From the NCBI GenBank assembly GCA_002774085.1, contig PEZH01000026.1:1-18831 (forward strand): 18,831 nt of DNA, in the 5' to 3' direction. Every line of letters begins with the position of its first letter. Within the stretch, counting starts at the first letter, position 1. The position numbers and the translations under genes are program-made. The stretch is from Candidatus Shapirobacteria bacterium CG09_land_8_20_14_0_10_38_17 (GTDB lineage: Bacteria > Patescibacteriota > Microgenomatia > 0-14-0-10-38-17). Under the pieces are notes generated by a model. That model was not told where the DNA came from. It made no database searches and was given only the letters and a program-made list of their open reading frames with translations. Shown in pieces: positions 1 through 6,760 of the stretch.

Positions 1-1
1 G

Positions 2-919
2 GATCCGTACGATAGCTACCAGTTAAGATTAGCTCATACGAAAAGAGAGGGGTTGGAAGTTGATTTTGATGCGCTTTCATCCGGCGAAAGGGTATTGATG
101 GCATTGGTAGCTTCTGTTTATAAAACTTCTACCGATAAGCATTTCCCAAGTTTACTGCTACTTGATGAGGTGGATACTTCGCTTCACCCATCAATGATGC
201 AAAATTTACTTGATGTGATAAGCGACATTTTTCTTTCAAGAGGAGTGAGAGTTATTTTGGTTACCCATTCTCCAACTACCATCGCTCTTGCTCCCGACGA
301 ATCGATTTATGTGATGAATAAAAACGGTCAAGACAGGATAGTTAAAACAGATAAAAACAAAGCATTAAGTATTCTGACACAGGGCTTCGCAACATTAGAT
401 GAGGGTATTAAATTATTTGACCAGATAAGCAGAAAGAAACTGGCGGTGATTACAGGGGGGCACAATACCGGTTATATTCAAAAAGCAATAGATTATTTTG
501 GACCAACTATTAAAAATGATGTTGAAATTATTAGTGGTATTGAGAGTAGATCGGGAAAAGAACAATTAAAGGTGCTTTTTGAGTTTTTTATACGCGCCCC
601 TCATGATAACAAGGTAGTTTTTGTTTGGGACCCGGACATGACAGCAAAAATAAGCGACAAGAATAACACGATCCCTTTCATACTAGAGAAGAATCAAAAC
701 AATAAAAAGGTTACAACTGGGATCGAGAATTTATTTGGTGAGAATCTTTTTGCCGACGAATTTTACATTGAGAAACCAAAAGCTGACGGAGGGTATCACA
801 AAAGTTTAGATAAAAATAAGTTTAAGATACATATACTAGCCAACGGAACTGAAAATGATTTTGAGCAATTCAAGCCCTTGATTGAAAAATTGAAAGAATT
901 GCTTAATAATAAAAACTAA
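2..919 (+). CDS. OLD-like AAA/ABC ATPase with TOPRIM-like C-terminal region (5' truncated by window edge)
   Basis: The reading frame is open from the first complete codon at nt 2, so the gene begins outside the window. The Walker A part is not visible. Seen in order: ABC signature LSSGE (nt 74-88), a hydrophobic strand ending LLLLDEVDTSLHP (Walker B plus D-loop, about nt 150-190), and the switch histidine in VILVTHSPTT. A second domain follows with the strand-turn KLAVITGGHNTGYI, an acidic pair in VVFVWDPDMT, and GIENLFGE. ABC ATPases of this SMC/OLD class with a C-terminal TOPRIM nuclease include OLD and related anti-phage proteins. Here the usual Glu of the first TOPRIM strand (EGxxD) is replaced by TGG, so nuclease activity is doubtful. 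The later DxD is kept. An RNA-guided or partner-dependent role cannot be judged from this fragment. No partner gene is seen downstream. The ATPase call is firm; defence function is inference. Confidence 0.75.
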   Translation, partial: DPYDSYQLRLAHTKREGLEVDFDALSSGERVLMALVASVYKTSTDKHFPSLLLLDEVDTSLHPSMMQNLLDVISDIFLSRGVRVILVTHSPTTIALAPDESIYVMNKNGQDRIVKTDKNKALSILTQGFATLDEGIKLFDQISRKKLAVITGGHNTGYIQKAIDYFGPTIKNDVEIISGIESRSGKEQLKVLFEFFIRAPHDNKVVFVWDPDMTAKISDKNNTIPFILEKNQNNKKVTTGIENLFGENLFADEFYIEKPKADGGYHKSLDKNKFKIHILANGTENDFEQFKPLIEKLKELLNNKN

Positions 920-1176
920 CCAACCCACCACCAAATTTGAGGTCCCGCCGTCCGAAAAAATCGCTGGGGGTTTCCAGTAGGCGGGCAAAAAGAAAAGGGG
1001 GTCTGGGGAAAATGAATTTTTGCCTACCTACTTTGTCCGCCGTCAGGCGGCGAGCCGCTGGGGCGGGTTTCTGCTCGTCAGGACATCCGCCAATTGGCGG
1101 ATTGCTTAAAAAAGGTTCGCACTTCGTTCAGCAATTGCGACCAAAGAAAAATATTCTCTTAATCCTCCCTCTTTCG
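920..1176. repeat. GC-rich, palindrome-rich intergenic patch
   Basis: No credible gene lies here. The stretch is clearly richer in G+C than its neighbours. It holds a hairpin CCGCC-GTCA-GGCGG at 1037-1050 and a perfect 18-bp palindrome ATCCGCCAATTGGCGGAT at 1085-1102. There is also an imperfect inverted pair, GTAGGC(GGG)CAAAAA near 978-992 against TTTTTGCCTAC near 1017-1027. The first two belong to the dispersed TCCGCC...GGCGGA family also seen at 12131 and 14632. It reads as an accumulation of small repeats rather than a decayed gene. Confidence 0.6.
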
Positions 1177-1205
1177 TTGCAACTCCAAAACAAATTTGTT
1201 AAAAT
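1177..1205 (+). promoter_or_regulatory. Candidate promoter with a palindrome in its spacer
   Basis: TTGCAA (1177-1182) and TAAAAT (1200-1205) are 17 nt apart. The spacer and -10 overlap a perfect 12-bp palindrome AACAAATTTGTT (1189-1200), which could be an operator. Transcription would begin about 1212, next to the ATG at 1214, so the mRNA would be nearly leaderless. The -35 match is moderate. Confidence 0.4.
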
Positions 1206-1213
1206 GAGTTCGT

Positions 1214-1492
1214 ATGAGAGCTAAAGATAAAAAGAAACTCCTCCGCTTGGAAAAAGAAAAAAACTTCTTTCCAAAATTACCAGAAAAACTTCAAGATATC
1301 TTAGAAAAAGAAAAGATTAAGAATAATATTCTTCGCCACCAAGAACAAACAGAGTGGACCTTGGGCCAAGCCATTAAGATGGGTTGGGAAGAGATGAATG
1401 AAGAAGAAAGAAAAACAATCTTAGAATTAGCCTCTCTTTCAAAACAATTAAAAAAGCAACTTAAAAAAGCTTTTAGGCAAGACAGAAATTAA
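1214..1492 (+). CDS. Small, highly charged, Lys/Glu-rich hypothetical protein (92 aa)
   Basis: I do not recognise a family. The 92-residue product is almost entirely charged helix, with many Lys, Glu and Leu residues and no Cys, membrane segment or signal peptide. It is probably a soluble, largely helical protein, possibly nucleic-acid or ribosome associated (inference from composition only). It begins a plus-strand run, ending 14 nt before the HIT-family gene, so the two are likely co-transcribed with the downstream ATPase. No SD precedes the ATG at 1214. The candidate promoter directly upstream would give a near-leaderless message. Codon composition matches the downstream genes, which supports it as real. 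Confidence 0.6.
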   Translation: MRAKDKKKLLRLEKEKNFFPKLPEKLQDILEKEKIKNNILRHQEQTEWTLGQAIKMGWEEMNEEERKTILELASLSKQLKKQLKKAFRQDRN

Positions 1493-1506
1493 AATAAGAA
1501 TAAAAA

Positions 1507-1911
1507 ATGAGCTCTCCCTGTATTTTTTGTCAAATTGTCAATGGTAAAATCCCTGCCGAAAAAATCTATGAGGATAACAATACTTTGGCGTTTTTGGATA
1601 TTAACCCTCTTTGCCGCGGACACGTTTTAGTTATCCCCAAAAAACATTATGAAAATATCTTTGATCTTCCTTCAAAAGAATTAATCAATCTTATTGCCAC
1701 CGCCCAAAAGATTGCCCAAATGATAAAGAAAAATTTAGGGGCAACGGGCATCAATTTACTCCATGCCAGCGGGAAGGATGCTCAACAATCAGTTTTTCAT
1801 TTCCACATCCATGTTGTTCCCCGCTATCCTAACGACGGATTAAACACTTGGCCCTCAAGCCGTTACCAAGAAAAAGATTTGAGAAAAGTTAAAAAAGCAC
1901 TTTGTCAATAA
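1507..1911 (+). CDS. HIT-family (histidine triad) nucleotide hydrolase/transferase, HinT-like
   Basis: A 134-aa protein of typical single-domain HIT length. The histidine triad HFHIHVV is at residues 98-104 (His98, His100, His102), with the middle position expected to be the nucleophile. An N-terminal CIFC (Cys5, Cys8) is the usual half of a zinc site found in many HinT-like proteins. FLDINPLCRGHVLVIPKKH (about residues 29-47) is the standard core strand. Family members cleave purine-nucleoside phosphoramidates or other AMP-linked compounds in the cytosol. The gene lies 14 nt after the charged small protein and 4 nt before the translocase ATPase, in an evident operon. No SD is visible. Family assignment is secure; the physiological substrate is unknown. 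Confidence 0.92.
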   Translation: MSSPCIFCQIVNGKIPAEKIYEDNNTLAFLDINPLCRGHVLVIPKKHYENIFDLPSKELINLIATAQKIAQMIKKNLGATGINLLHASGKDAQQSVFHFHIHVVPRYPNDGLNTWPSSRYQEKDLRKVKKALCQ

Positions 1912-1915
1912 TAAA

Positions 1916-4060
1916 ATGGCTCAAAAAGAATTAAGTTTCATTAAAATTAGCCTCCCCAAGGGCAATGAATATACCACCGAACAAACCGAAGCCCTGTTAG
2001 CCAATATTACCAGGGGTAAACAATCTTTCTTTAAAGACCTCTTTAAAAAAGAAAACCCCCTATTGATTTTAATAATTACTCTCCAAGAACAAACCATCCG
2101 CTTTATGGTTGGCATCCCTCAAGAAAAAATTAATTTTCTCCAGAGCCAAATATTATCTCAATATCCCGATGCGCTTATTAACCTTTCCAAAAACCCCTTT
2201 CTCAAACTGACAGACACTAAAGATGCTGTTTTTGCCAATCTTATTCTTAGCCGCTCTCCCGCCTATCCTCTAAAAACTGCGGCCGCTTTTCAAGATACTG
2301 ATCCCCTCTCCTCTATCCTCTCGACATTAGCCAAAATAAGGAGTCCTGAAAGTTGGGGTTACTTTCAAATCATTCTCTCACCGGCGCCAAAATCATTTAC
2401 CCGAAATTTAGAAAATAAAATCACCCAAGGGGTTAAAAATGCCGAGGGTATTTATCAAGCCCATCCTGACCGGGCTATTTTTGAAGAAAAATTAAAAAAG
2501 GCCCTTCTTGTTGCCTCACTACGACTGGCCACTTCCGATAAAACCATTCTTGATGAATTAGCTGGCAGTTTTGGCATCTACACTAACTCCCAAGGAAACA
2601 GCTTAACAATTAAAAAACCTAATATTTTTAGCAAAAATAAAGTCAAAAAGGCAATTCTCAATCATCAAGTTAGCTCACCCCAAAACATTCTCAACCTTGA
2701 AGAAATTGCTTCCCTGTGGCACCTGCCTACCGGCAAAATCAACCTACCCAATCTTTCTTGGGGCCGCACTATCACCACCCAAGCCCCGGCTGATCTACCC
2801 GTAGCCGAGAATCTGACTGAAGAAGAGAAAAAAACTGTCTGCTTTTTGGCCAAAACCGAATTTAAGAATAAAGTTACCAATTTTGGCCTTAAAAAGGCCG
2901 ACCGCCGCCTTCATTTTTATACCATTGGAAAAACCGGCACCGGTAAATCAACCTTAATTGCCAATATGGCTATTTCTGATATTAGAAAAGGGGAGGGGGT
3001 GGCGGTCATTGACCCCCACGGCGATTTGATCAATATTCTGTTGGACTACATTCCTCACCAACGCTTAAATGACATCTGTTACTTTAACCCCGCCGATCGT
3101 GATTTTACCTATCCGCTTAATCCCCTTGAGGTGCAAAACCCAGAACAGAAAGAATTAGTTGCTTCTGGCATTGTGGCTATTTTTCAAAAACTTTATGGCT
3201 ATTCTTGGGGTCCCCGCTTAGAGCATATTTTAAGAAACAGCCTCTTAACTTTAGTAGAAATTCCCGAAACGACTCTTGTTGACGTGGTCAGGATTTTAAC
3301 TGAATCAGGCTTTCGACAAAAAATCGTCAACCGCTTAGAAAGCCCTACCTTGCGTTCTTTTTGGGAAAACGAATTCGGGAAAATGCCCAACCGCCTGCGC
3401 GAAGAAGCCATTTCTCCCATCTTAAATAAAGTGGGCCAGTTTGTTTCCTCACCCTTAATTCGGAAAATCATCCAAACTCCAAAGTCAAAAATAAATTTAG
3501 AAAAAATAATGAATGAAGGGCAAATTCTTTTAGCCGACCTTTCACAGGGGAAACTGGGCGAGGACAATTCTTCTCTTCTGGGAGCAATGCTGATTACCCA
3601 AATTCAGTTGGCGGTGATGAACCGAGTTTACCAGAGCGAGGAAAGCCGCCGTGACTTTTATCTTTATGTTGATGAATTTCAAAACTTTGCCACCAACTCT
3701 TTTATTAAAATCTTATCCGAAGCCCGAAAATACCGGCTTAATCTAACCTTAGCTAATCAATATATGGCCCAGCTTGAGCCAGCTATTCAAAGCGCTATTT
3801 TTGGCAATGTCGGGTCGCTGGCTTCTTTTGTAGTGGGCAACGAAGACGCCCATATTTTAGCCCGGGAGTTTGCCCCCAACTATGAAGAAAATGACCTAAT
3901 CTCTTTAGACCGCTTCCAGATTCTAACTAAGTTGGCAATTAGCGGTCGCACCTCTACGCCATTTTTAGCCTATACCTTGCCCCTTCCCGACTGCCGCAAT
4001 CAACAAAGGGGAAAAGTCATCCAAGCCTCTCAACAAAGATTTGGGAAAAAGATAAAATAG
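1916..4060 (+). CDS. VirD4/TraD-like, DUF87-type DNA-translocase ATPase
   Basis: A 714-aa protein. Residues 1-300 form a divergent N-terminal region without an obvious membrane helix. The ATPase core follows, with Walker A IGKTGTGKST (residues 337-346), IDPHGD (365-370), which is typical of VirD4/TraG/HerA-like ATPases, Walker B LYVDEFQNF (583-591) and the sensor-like ANQYMAQL (613-620). Such proteins are hexameric motors that move DNA, or couple DNA or protein substrates to type IV secretion. CPR genomes often carry a soluble copy linked to type IV pilus or competence-like functions. The start lies 4 nt after the HIT gene, so they form one operon. No secretion-channel genes are in view, so the partner apparatus is unknown. 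Fold and family are clear; the role in DNA uptake or transfer is inference. Confidence 0.88.
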   Translation: MAQKELSFIKISLPKGNEYTTEQTEALLANITRGKQSFFKDLFKKENPLLILIITLQEQTIRFMVGIPQEKINFLQSQILSQYPDALINLSKNPFLKLTDTKDAVFANLILSRSPAYPLKTAAAFQDTDPLSSILSTLAKIRSPESWGYFQIILSPAPKSFTRNLENKITQGVKNAEGIYQAHPDRAIFEEKLKKALLVASLRLATSDKTILDELAGSFGIYTNSQGNSLTIKKPNIFSKNKVKKAILNHQVSSPQNILNLEEIASLWHLPTGKINLPNLSWGRTITTQAPADLPVAENLTEEEKKTVCFLAKTEFKNKVTNFGLKKADRRLHFYTIGKTGTGKSTLIANMAISDIRKGEGVAVIDPHGDLINILLDYIPHQRLNDICYFNPADRDFTYPLNPLEVQNPEQKELVASGIVAIFQKLYGYSWGPRLEHILRNSLLTLVEIPETTLVDVVRILTESGFRQKIVNRLESPTLRSFWENEFGKMPNRLREEAISPILNKVGQFVSSPLIRKIIQTPKSKINLEKIMNEGQILLADLSQGKLGEDNSSLLGAMLITQIQLAVMNRVYQSEESRRDFYLYVDEFQNFATNSFIKILSEARKYRLNLTLANQYMAQLEPAIQSAIFGNVGSLASFVVGNEDAHILAREFAPNYEENDLISLDRFQILTKLAISGRTSTPFLAYTLPLPDCRNQQRGKVIQASQQRFGKKIK

Positions 4061-4065
4061 AAAAA

Positions 4066-4094
4066 TTGACGTCTCCTTGAAAATCTGCTATAAT
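4066..4094 (+). promoter_or_regulatory. Strong sigma-70-type promoter with extended -10
   Basis: TTGACG (4066-4071), a 17-nt spacer and TATAAT (4089-4094), preceded by TG one base upstream (TGCTATAAT), give an almost perfect vegetative promoter with an extended -10. It begins 6 nt after the stop of the ATPase gene. Expected transcription start is about 4101. It drives the structured leader and the Gly-rich small protein. Confidence 0.8.
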
Positions 4095-4100
4095 TCCAGC

Positions 4101-4470
4101 CAAGTTAGAACTAAGAATCAAAAGCGATTCCAAAAGTCCTAATTGTTCTTTGAAATATTCAGTTGGTTGATAGTTATCCGTCTCAATGGCGAGATGGTGA
4201 AACTATAAACATCCCAGAAGATCCTTGGAAGAGAATCTTTAAAAGACCAAGGATATTTAGTTATCCTGATTGCCCTAATCGGCGTTTCTGTCTTAATTGA
4301 CAGCTAAGAGCCACTAATCCCAAGGGGATTGAATAAAAAGGCGACAGAATAACTCATATCCAAAAATCTTGCCAAGATTACTCCAACAAGCATCGAAGCC
4401 CGATTGTCGGGAAGCTGATTAGATTAAGTCTAATCAGACAAACCTTTATTCGCTCGAAAGGAGTGAAAAA
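4101..4470 (+). promoter_or_regulatory. Long structured 5' leader (about 370 nt), possible cis-regulatory or stand-alone RNA
   Basis: Between the promoter and the ATG at 4471 there is no gene but many stem-loops. TAGTT (4171-4175) with AACTA (4201-4205) encloses CCGTCTC (4178-4184) with GAGATGG (4191-4197). ATCCTTGG (4221-4228) pairs with CCAAGGAT (4247-4254). CCCGA-TTG-TCGGG is at 4399-4411. A perfect 9-bp stem CTGATTAGA (4415-4423) pairs with TCTAATCAG (4429-4437). The last stem ends 20 nt before the SD AAAGGAG (4457-4463). I looked for the hallmarks of RNase P RNA, tmRNA, SRP RNA and common riboswitches and found none. Regulation of the downstream gene is inference. Confidence 0.5.
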
Positions 4471-4701
4471 ATGGGTAGACCATTTGGCGGTGGAGGATTC
4501 GGAGGAAATCCCTCCAGAAAACCTCTCGGTGGTGGCTTCCCTTCGATACAAGTAGGGGGCAGAACTATGTACCCCGATATCCAGGGAGAGCTTCACACCA
4601 CCCCGGCCGAGGCAATTCTTGCCAACCAGCGTCTTGAGCCTGACTTTAGCCGAGGTGCCAGCGGAGGATGCGACCAAGATCCCGACAAGGCTTCAAGGTA
4701 G
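4471..4701 (+). CDS. Gly-rich microprotein of unknown function (76 aa)
   Basis: A short reading frame with one of the best ribosome-binding sites in the window: AAAGGAG at 4457-4463, 7 nt before ATG. The N-terminal third is Gly/Pro/aromatic-rich (MGRPFGGGGFGGNP, then PLGGGFP). The C-terminal part is polar and charged, with one Cys near the end and an RGASGGCDQDPDKASR tail. There is no signal peptide or membrane helix. I recognise no family. The strong promoter, long structured leader and strong SD suggest abundant, regulated expression. The sequence is biased enough that a mainly RNA-level role for this locus is also possible. It is followed 30 nt later by the 13-bp-stem element at 4732-4806. 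Confidence 0.55.
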   Translation: MGRPFGGGGFGGNPSRKPLGGGFPSIQVGGRTMYPDIQGELHTTPAEAILANQRLEPDFSRGASGGCDQDPDKASR

Positions 4702-4731
4702 CATCATTTACAACTGAATAAGTGGTAAAAA

Positions 4732-4806
4732 AAGAAAGAAGATTGTCGCTAAAGCGATAAAGCATGTTGCCACCATGCTAGGCAATAAAACCCAATCTTC
4801 TTTCTT
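4732..4806 (+). other. Compact structured element closed by a 13-bp stem, with overlapping inner pairings
   Basis: AAGAAAGAAGATT (4732-4744) pairs perfectly with AATCTTCTTTCTT (4794-4806). Inside are TCGC-TAAA-GCGA (4746-4757) and AGCATG (4761-4766) pairing with CATGCT (4774-4779). The loop of that hairpin, TTGCC (4767-4771), is complementary to GGCAA (4781-4785). This gives either two mutually exclusive hairpins or a tight pseudoknot. The 3' side is pyrimidine-rich but lacks a clean T-run, so a simple terminator is not a full explanation. It could be the 3' end of the Gly-rich transcript or a leader element of the next gene. Confidence 0.6.
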
Positions 4807-4877
4807 CTCTCCTCTTAAATTACTCGATCATTGATTAATTATTTTTTAATCTAAGCAATAGGGGGTGAAATATAAAT

Positions 4878-5162
4878 ATGGAAAAGAATCAAAAAGATAA
4901 TCAAGGCTCGAATAAACAATCGAACTATTTTGACGGCACTGCCGGGCCGGAAGAATTAGCTCACCTTCAAGACTTAATCGAAAAGTTAACCGATAAAGAG
5001 TTGGCAGACTTAGCAAAGAGAGTGGGAATAAAGTTTTATCCTCCACCGGGTGAGGAGGTATCAAGAGAAGATTATGAAATAGTCATCGACGAATCTGACC
5101 GAGAAGTTTTCTACCGAGAATACCGAAAAATTATTGAAGCGAAAAAAAGCTCAAAAAGGTAA
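4878..5162 (+). CDS. Small charged hypothetical protein (94 aa)
   Basis: I recognise no family. The protein starts with a polar, Asn/Gln/Lys-rich stretch. It continues with a helix-rich acidic middle (EELAHLQDLIEKLTDKELADLAKRVG), the segment YPPPGEEVSREDYEIVIDES, and a Lys/Arg-rich end. There is no Cys, signal or membrane helix, so it is presumably cytosolic. An SD-like AGGGGGTGA lies about 10 nt before the ATG, stronger than for most genes in this window. Its stop is 5 nt from the stop of the convergent M16 peptidase gene, with no recognisable terminator between. It lies about 70 nt after the structured element at 4732-4806, so expression may depend on that element (inference). Confidence 0.65.
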   Translation: MEKNQKDNQGSNKQSNYFDGTAGPEELAHLQDLIEKLTDKELADLAKRVGIKFYPPPGEEVSREDYEIVIDESDREVFYREYRKIIEAKKSSKR

Positions 5163-5167
5163 ACCTC

Positions 5168-6490
5168 TCAATTTTCCCTTATTTTTTTGTTTTTAAAAAC
5201 CGACATAATCGTTTTAACTTCATCATTATTTAAATTTCCCATCAAGCCAATATTTATCTTTGAAAAATCAAAGATATTTTTTGCCAAAGGATTAATCTCT
5301 TCTATTGAAGTTGCTCTAACCATTTCCATATATTCATCCGGAAGCCTAATTTTCCTACCACTAAGCTCTTCTTCAACAATCCAATTAGCAATCTGTTGTG
5401 GTGTTACAAAATTAAAGCAAACCACATTTCTTTGGTATAAATTCTTCGCCTTTTGTGTTTCCCTTTCACTAACACCATTATTTTTAATCTTTTCTAGCCC
5501 TCTTTTAATTAACTTCATAGACAAGAAAAGCTTTTCTTTAGTGGTTGACCCGGCGATGATAAACTCACCCATAAAAGGAAAACTTGATGTCCCGCTACCA
5601 ACAAAATAAACTAAGTTGTTATCTTCTCTTAGGAGCTTAGACAACCTTGAGGATTGACTACCGCCAACGATAAATCCTAAAAGCTCTAATTGAAGATTTT
5701 TTTTTATTTCCACTTCTTTAGTGCCAAAAGTAGGAAAGCTAAGAAAAAATCTGATTTGGTTTGATTTATCTTTTTGATGATAAATCAGAAAACCAGAATA
5801 AGTAATTTTTAGCTTATGAGGTTCTTTGATTTCTTCTCTGTTTTTCTGCTTGCCAAAACTATTTTTGATCTTCGCCATAATTTCTTTTTGGTTAAAATTG
5901 CCGGCAACAGAAAGAATCATATTAGCTGGTTGATAGTACTTATTTTTCCACTCTAAAAGTTCCTTTCTGGTGAATGATTTGATAGTTTCCGGCTTGCCCA
6001 AAAAACCATATTGATAAATATTTTTACCCTTTGTTCTTTTTAAAAACGTCTTTTGCGTAAATTGATTTTTAGGTTCAGACCAATAGTCAAAATACTCATT
6101 CAAAATAATTTGTCTGACGTGGTCAATCCGAGATGGGGGCAAAGTAGAAAGAAAAACAAGCTCGTATAAAAAATCAAGCGCCTTTCCTCCTTTTTTAGAC
6201 GGAGAGTTTACATAATAAAGAGTATTAAACTTACTGGTTTGCGCATTTTGATACATTCCCTCAAACTCAATCGCCTCCGAGAGAAGCTTGAAGCTTTTAT
6301 AATTCTTAGTCCCCTGATGGATAAAATGCTCTAAAAAGTGAGAGATGCCGTTATTTCTTCTGTTTTCGTTAATTACCCCAACTTTAACATATAGAGTGAC
6401 ATAAAAAGTTTTAACTGTTTTTATATTAACAAGAAATACAGTTAAGCCGTTGGGAAAGAATAATTTTTGGTAAGGAAGTTTCTTTACCAC
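5168..6490 (-). CDS. M16-family zinc metallopeptidase
   Basis: A 440-aa single-unit M16 protein of normal length. The inverted zinc motif HFLEH is at residues 51-55 (His51, Glu54, His55). A third ligand Glu132 sits in LNEYFDYW at the expected distance of about 76 residues, so the active site appears intact. The N-terminal YQKLFFPNGLTVFLV is the usual first strand. The C-terminal half is the inactive M16_C domain. Bacterial members are cytosolic or surface-associated oligopeptidases; the substrate is unknown. The chosen start is GTG at 6490, because an in-frame TAA lies 12 nt upstream. A strong SD-like GGGGGAGA lies about 20 nt further upstream and faces an ATG that opens a three-codon frame (MLK, stop). 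The gene is divergent from the sortase cluster. Confidence 0.92.
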   Translation of the reverse strand: MVKKLPYQKLFFPNGLTVFLVNIKTVKTFYVTLYVKVGVINENRRNNGISHFLEHFIHQGTKNYKSFKLLSEAIEFEGMYQNAQTSKFNTLYYVNSPSKKGGKALDFLYELVFLSTLPPSRIDHVRQIILNEYFDYWSEPKNQFTQKTFLKRTKGKNIYQYGFLGKPETIKSFTRKELLEWKNKYYQPANMILSVAGNFNQKEIMAKIKNSFGKQKNREEIKEPHKLKITYSGFLIYHQKDKSNQIRFFLSFPTFGTKEVEIKKNLQLELLGFIVGGSQSSRLSKLLREDNNLVYFVGSGTSSFPFMGEFIIAGSTTKEKLFLSMKLIKRGLEKIKNNGVSERETQKAKNLYQRNVVCFNFVTPQQIANWIVEEELSGRKIRLPDEYMEMVRATSIEEINPLAKNIFDFSKINIGLMGNLNNDEVKTIMSVFKNKKIREN

Positions 6491-6540
6491 AAGGTTATTT
6501 TAACATATTCTCCCCCTGTTTTTATTTCCTCTGAAAATAA

Positions 6541-6607
6541 TTTGATAAAACCTCTTTTTTCTAATATTCTAATACCTGAATATTAGGGTATTAGAAAAGT
6601 ATCAAAA
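6541..6607. repeat. Nested inverted repeats in the divergent intergenic region
   Basis: TTCTAATACC (6567-6576) pairs with GGTATTAGAA (6587-6596). Overlapping it, CTAATATTC (6561-6569) pairs with GAATATTAG (6578-6586), so two alternative hairpins share sequence. An outer TTTGATA (6541-6547) matches TATCAAA (6600-6606). The structure lies between the M16 start and the sortase promoter. It may be a terminator, a regulatory site or a small MITE-like insertion; I cannot decide. Confidence 0.55.
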
Positions 6608-6646
6608 GGTTAAAGCAATCTTGTTTTTTGGCAAAAAACAGAGACT

Positions 6647-6689
6647 CACGGACAAAACCCGTGGCTTTCGCCTTTCTTGAAATAAACTC
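6647..6689. repeat. Dispersed hairpin repeat, copy 1 (degenerate stem)
   Basis: CACGG (6647-6651) and CCGTG (6659-6663) form a weak stem, followed by GCTTTCGCCTTTCTTGAAAT and AAACT (to about 6688). The tail closely matches the tail after the hairpin at 16263-16282 (TTTTCGCTATCTTGGAATAA and ACT). The two sites therefore look like diverged copies of one repeat. Confidence 0.55.
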
Positions 6690-6703
6690 CCTACTTCATT
6701 ATA

Positions 6704-6734
6704 TTGAACTCATCTGATAAAATAGCTATATAAT
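6704..6734 (+). promoter_or_regulatory. Promoter of the sortase gene
   Basis: TTGAAC (6704-6709) and a perfect TATAAT (6729-6734) are separated by 19 nt, slightly longer than ideal. The predicted start is about 6741, giving a leader of about 20 nt before the ATG at 6761. There is no SD in that leader. Confidence 0.55.
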
Positions 6735-6760
6735 ATATTGTAGTAGCGACATTCATTGAA

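Noticed and set aside
937..1224. A 95-codon open frame in the GC-rich intergenic patch
   Set aside because: It runs through palindromic repeats, has an Arg/Gly/Ser-rich sequence without domain character, has no SD, and overlaps the better-supported start at 1214.
4209..4307. An open stretch in the structured leader whose end would encode a very hydrophobic segment (GYLVILIALIGVSVLIDS), like a small toxin or pilin end
   Set aside because: It has no ATG, GTG or TTG start in frame after the upstream stop at 4206, and it coincides with stem-loops of the leader.
4378..4677. A 99-codon frame antisense to the Gly-rich microprotein
   Set aside because: No ribosome-binding site or promoter on that strand, and its composition is that of a complement of a Gly-rich frame.
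4746..4793. Resemblance to a c-di-GMP-I riboswitch (small tetraloop hairpin, AAAGC, late ACCC)
   Set aside because: The order and spacing of the conserved GEMM positions and the tetraloop receptor are missing. Only isolated short matches remain.
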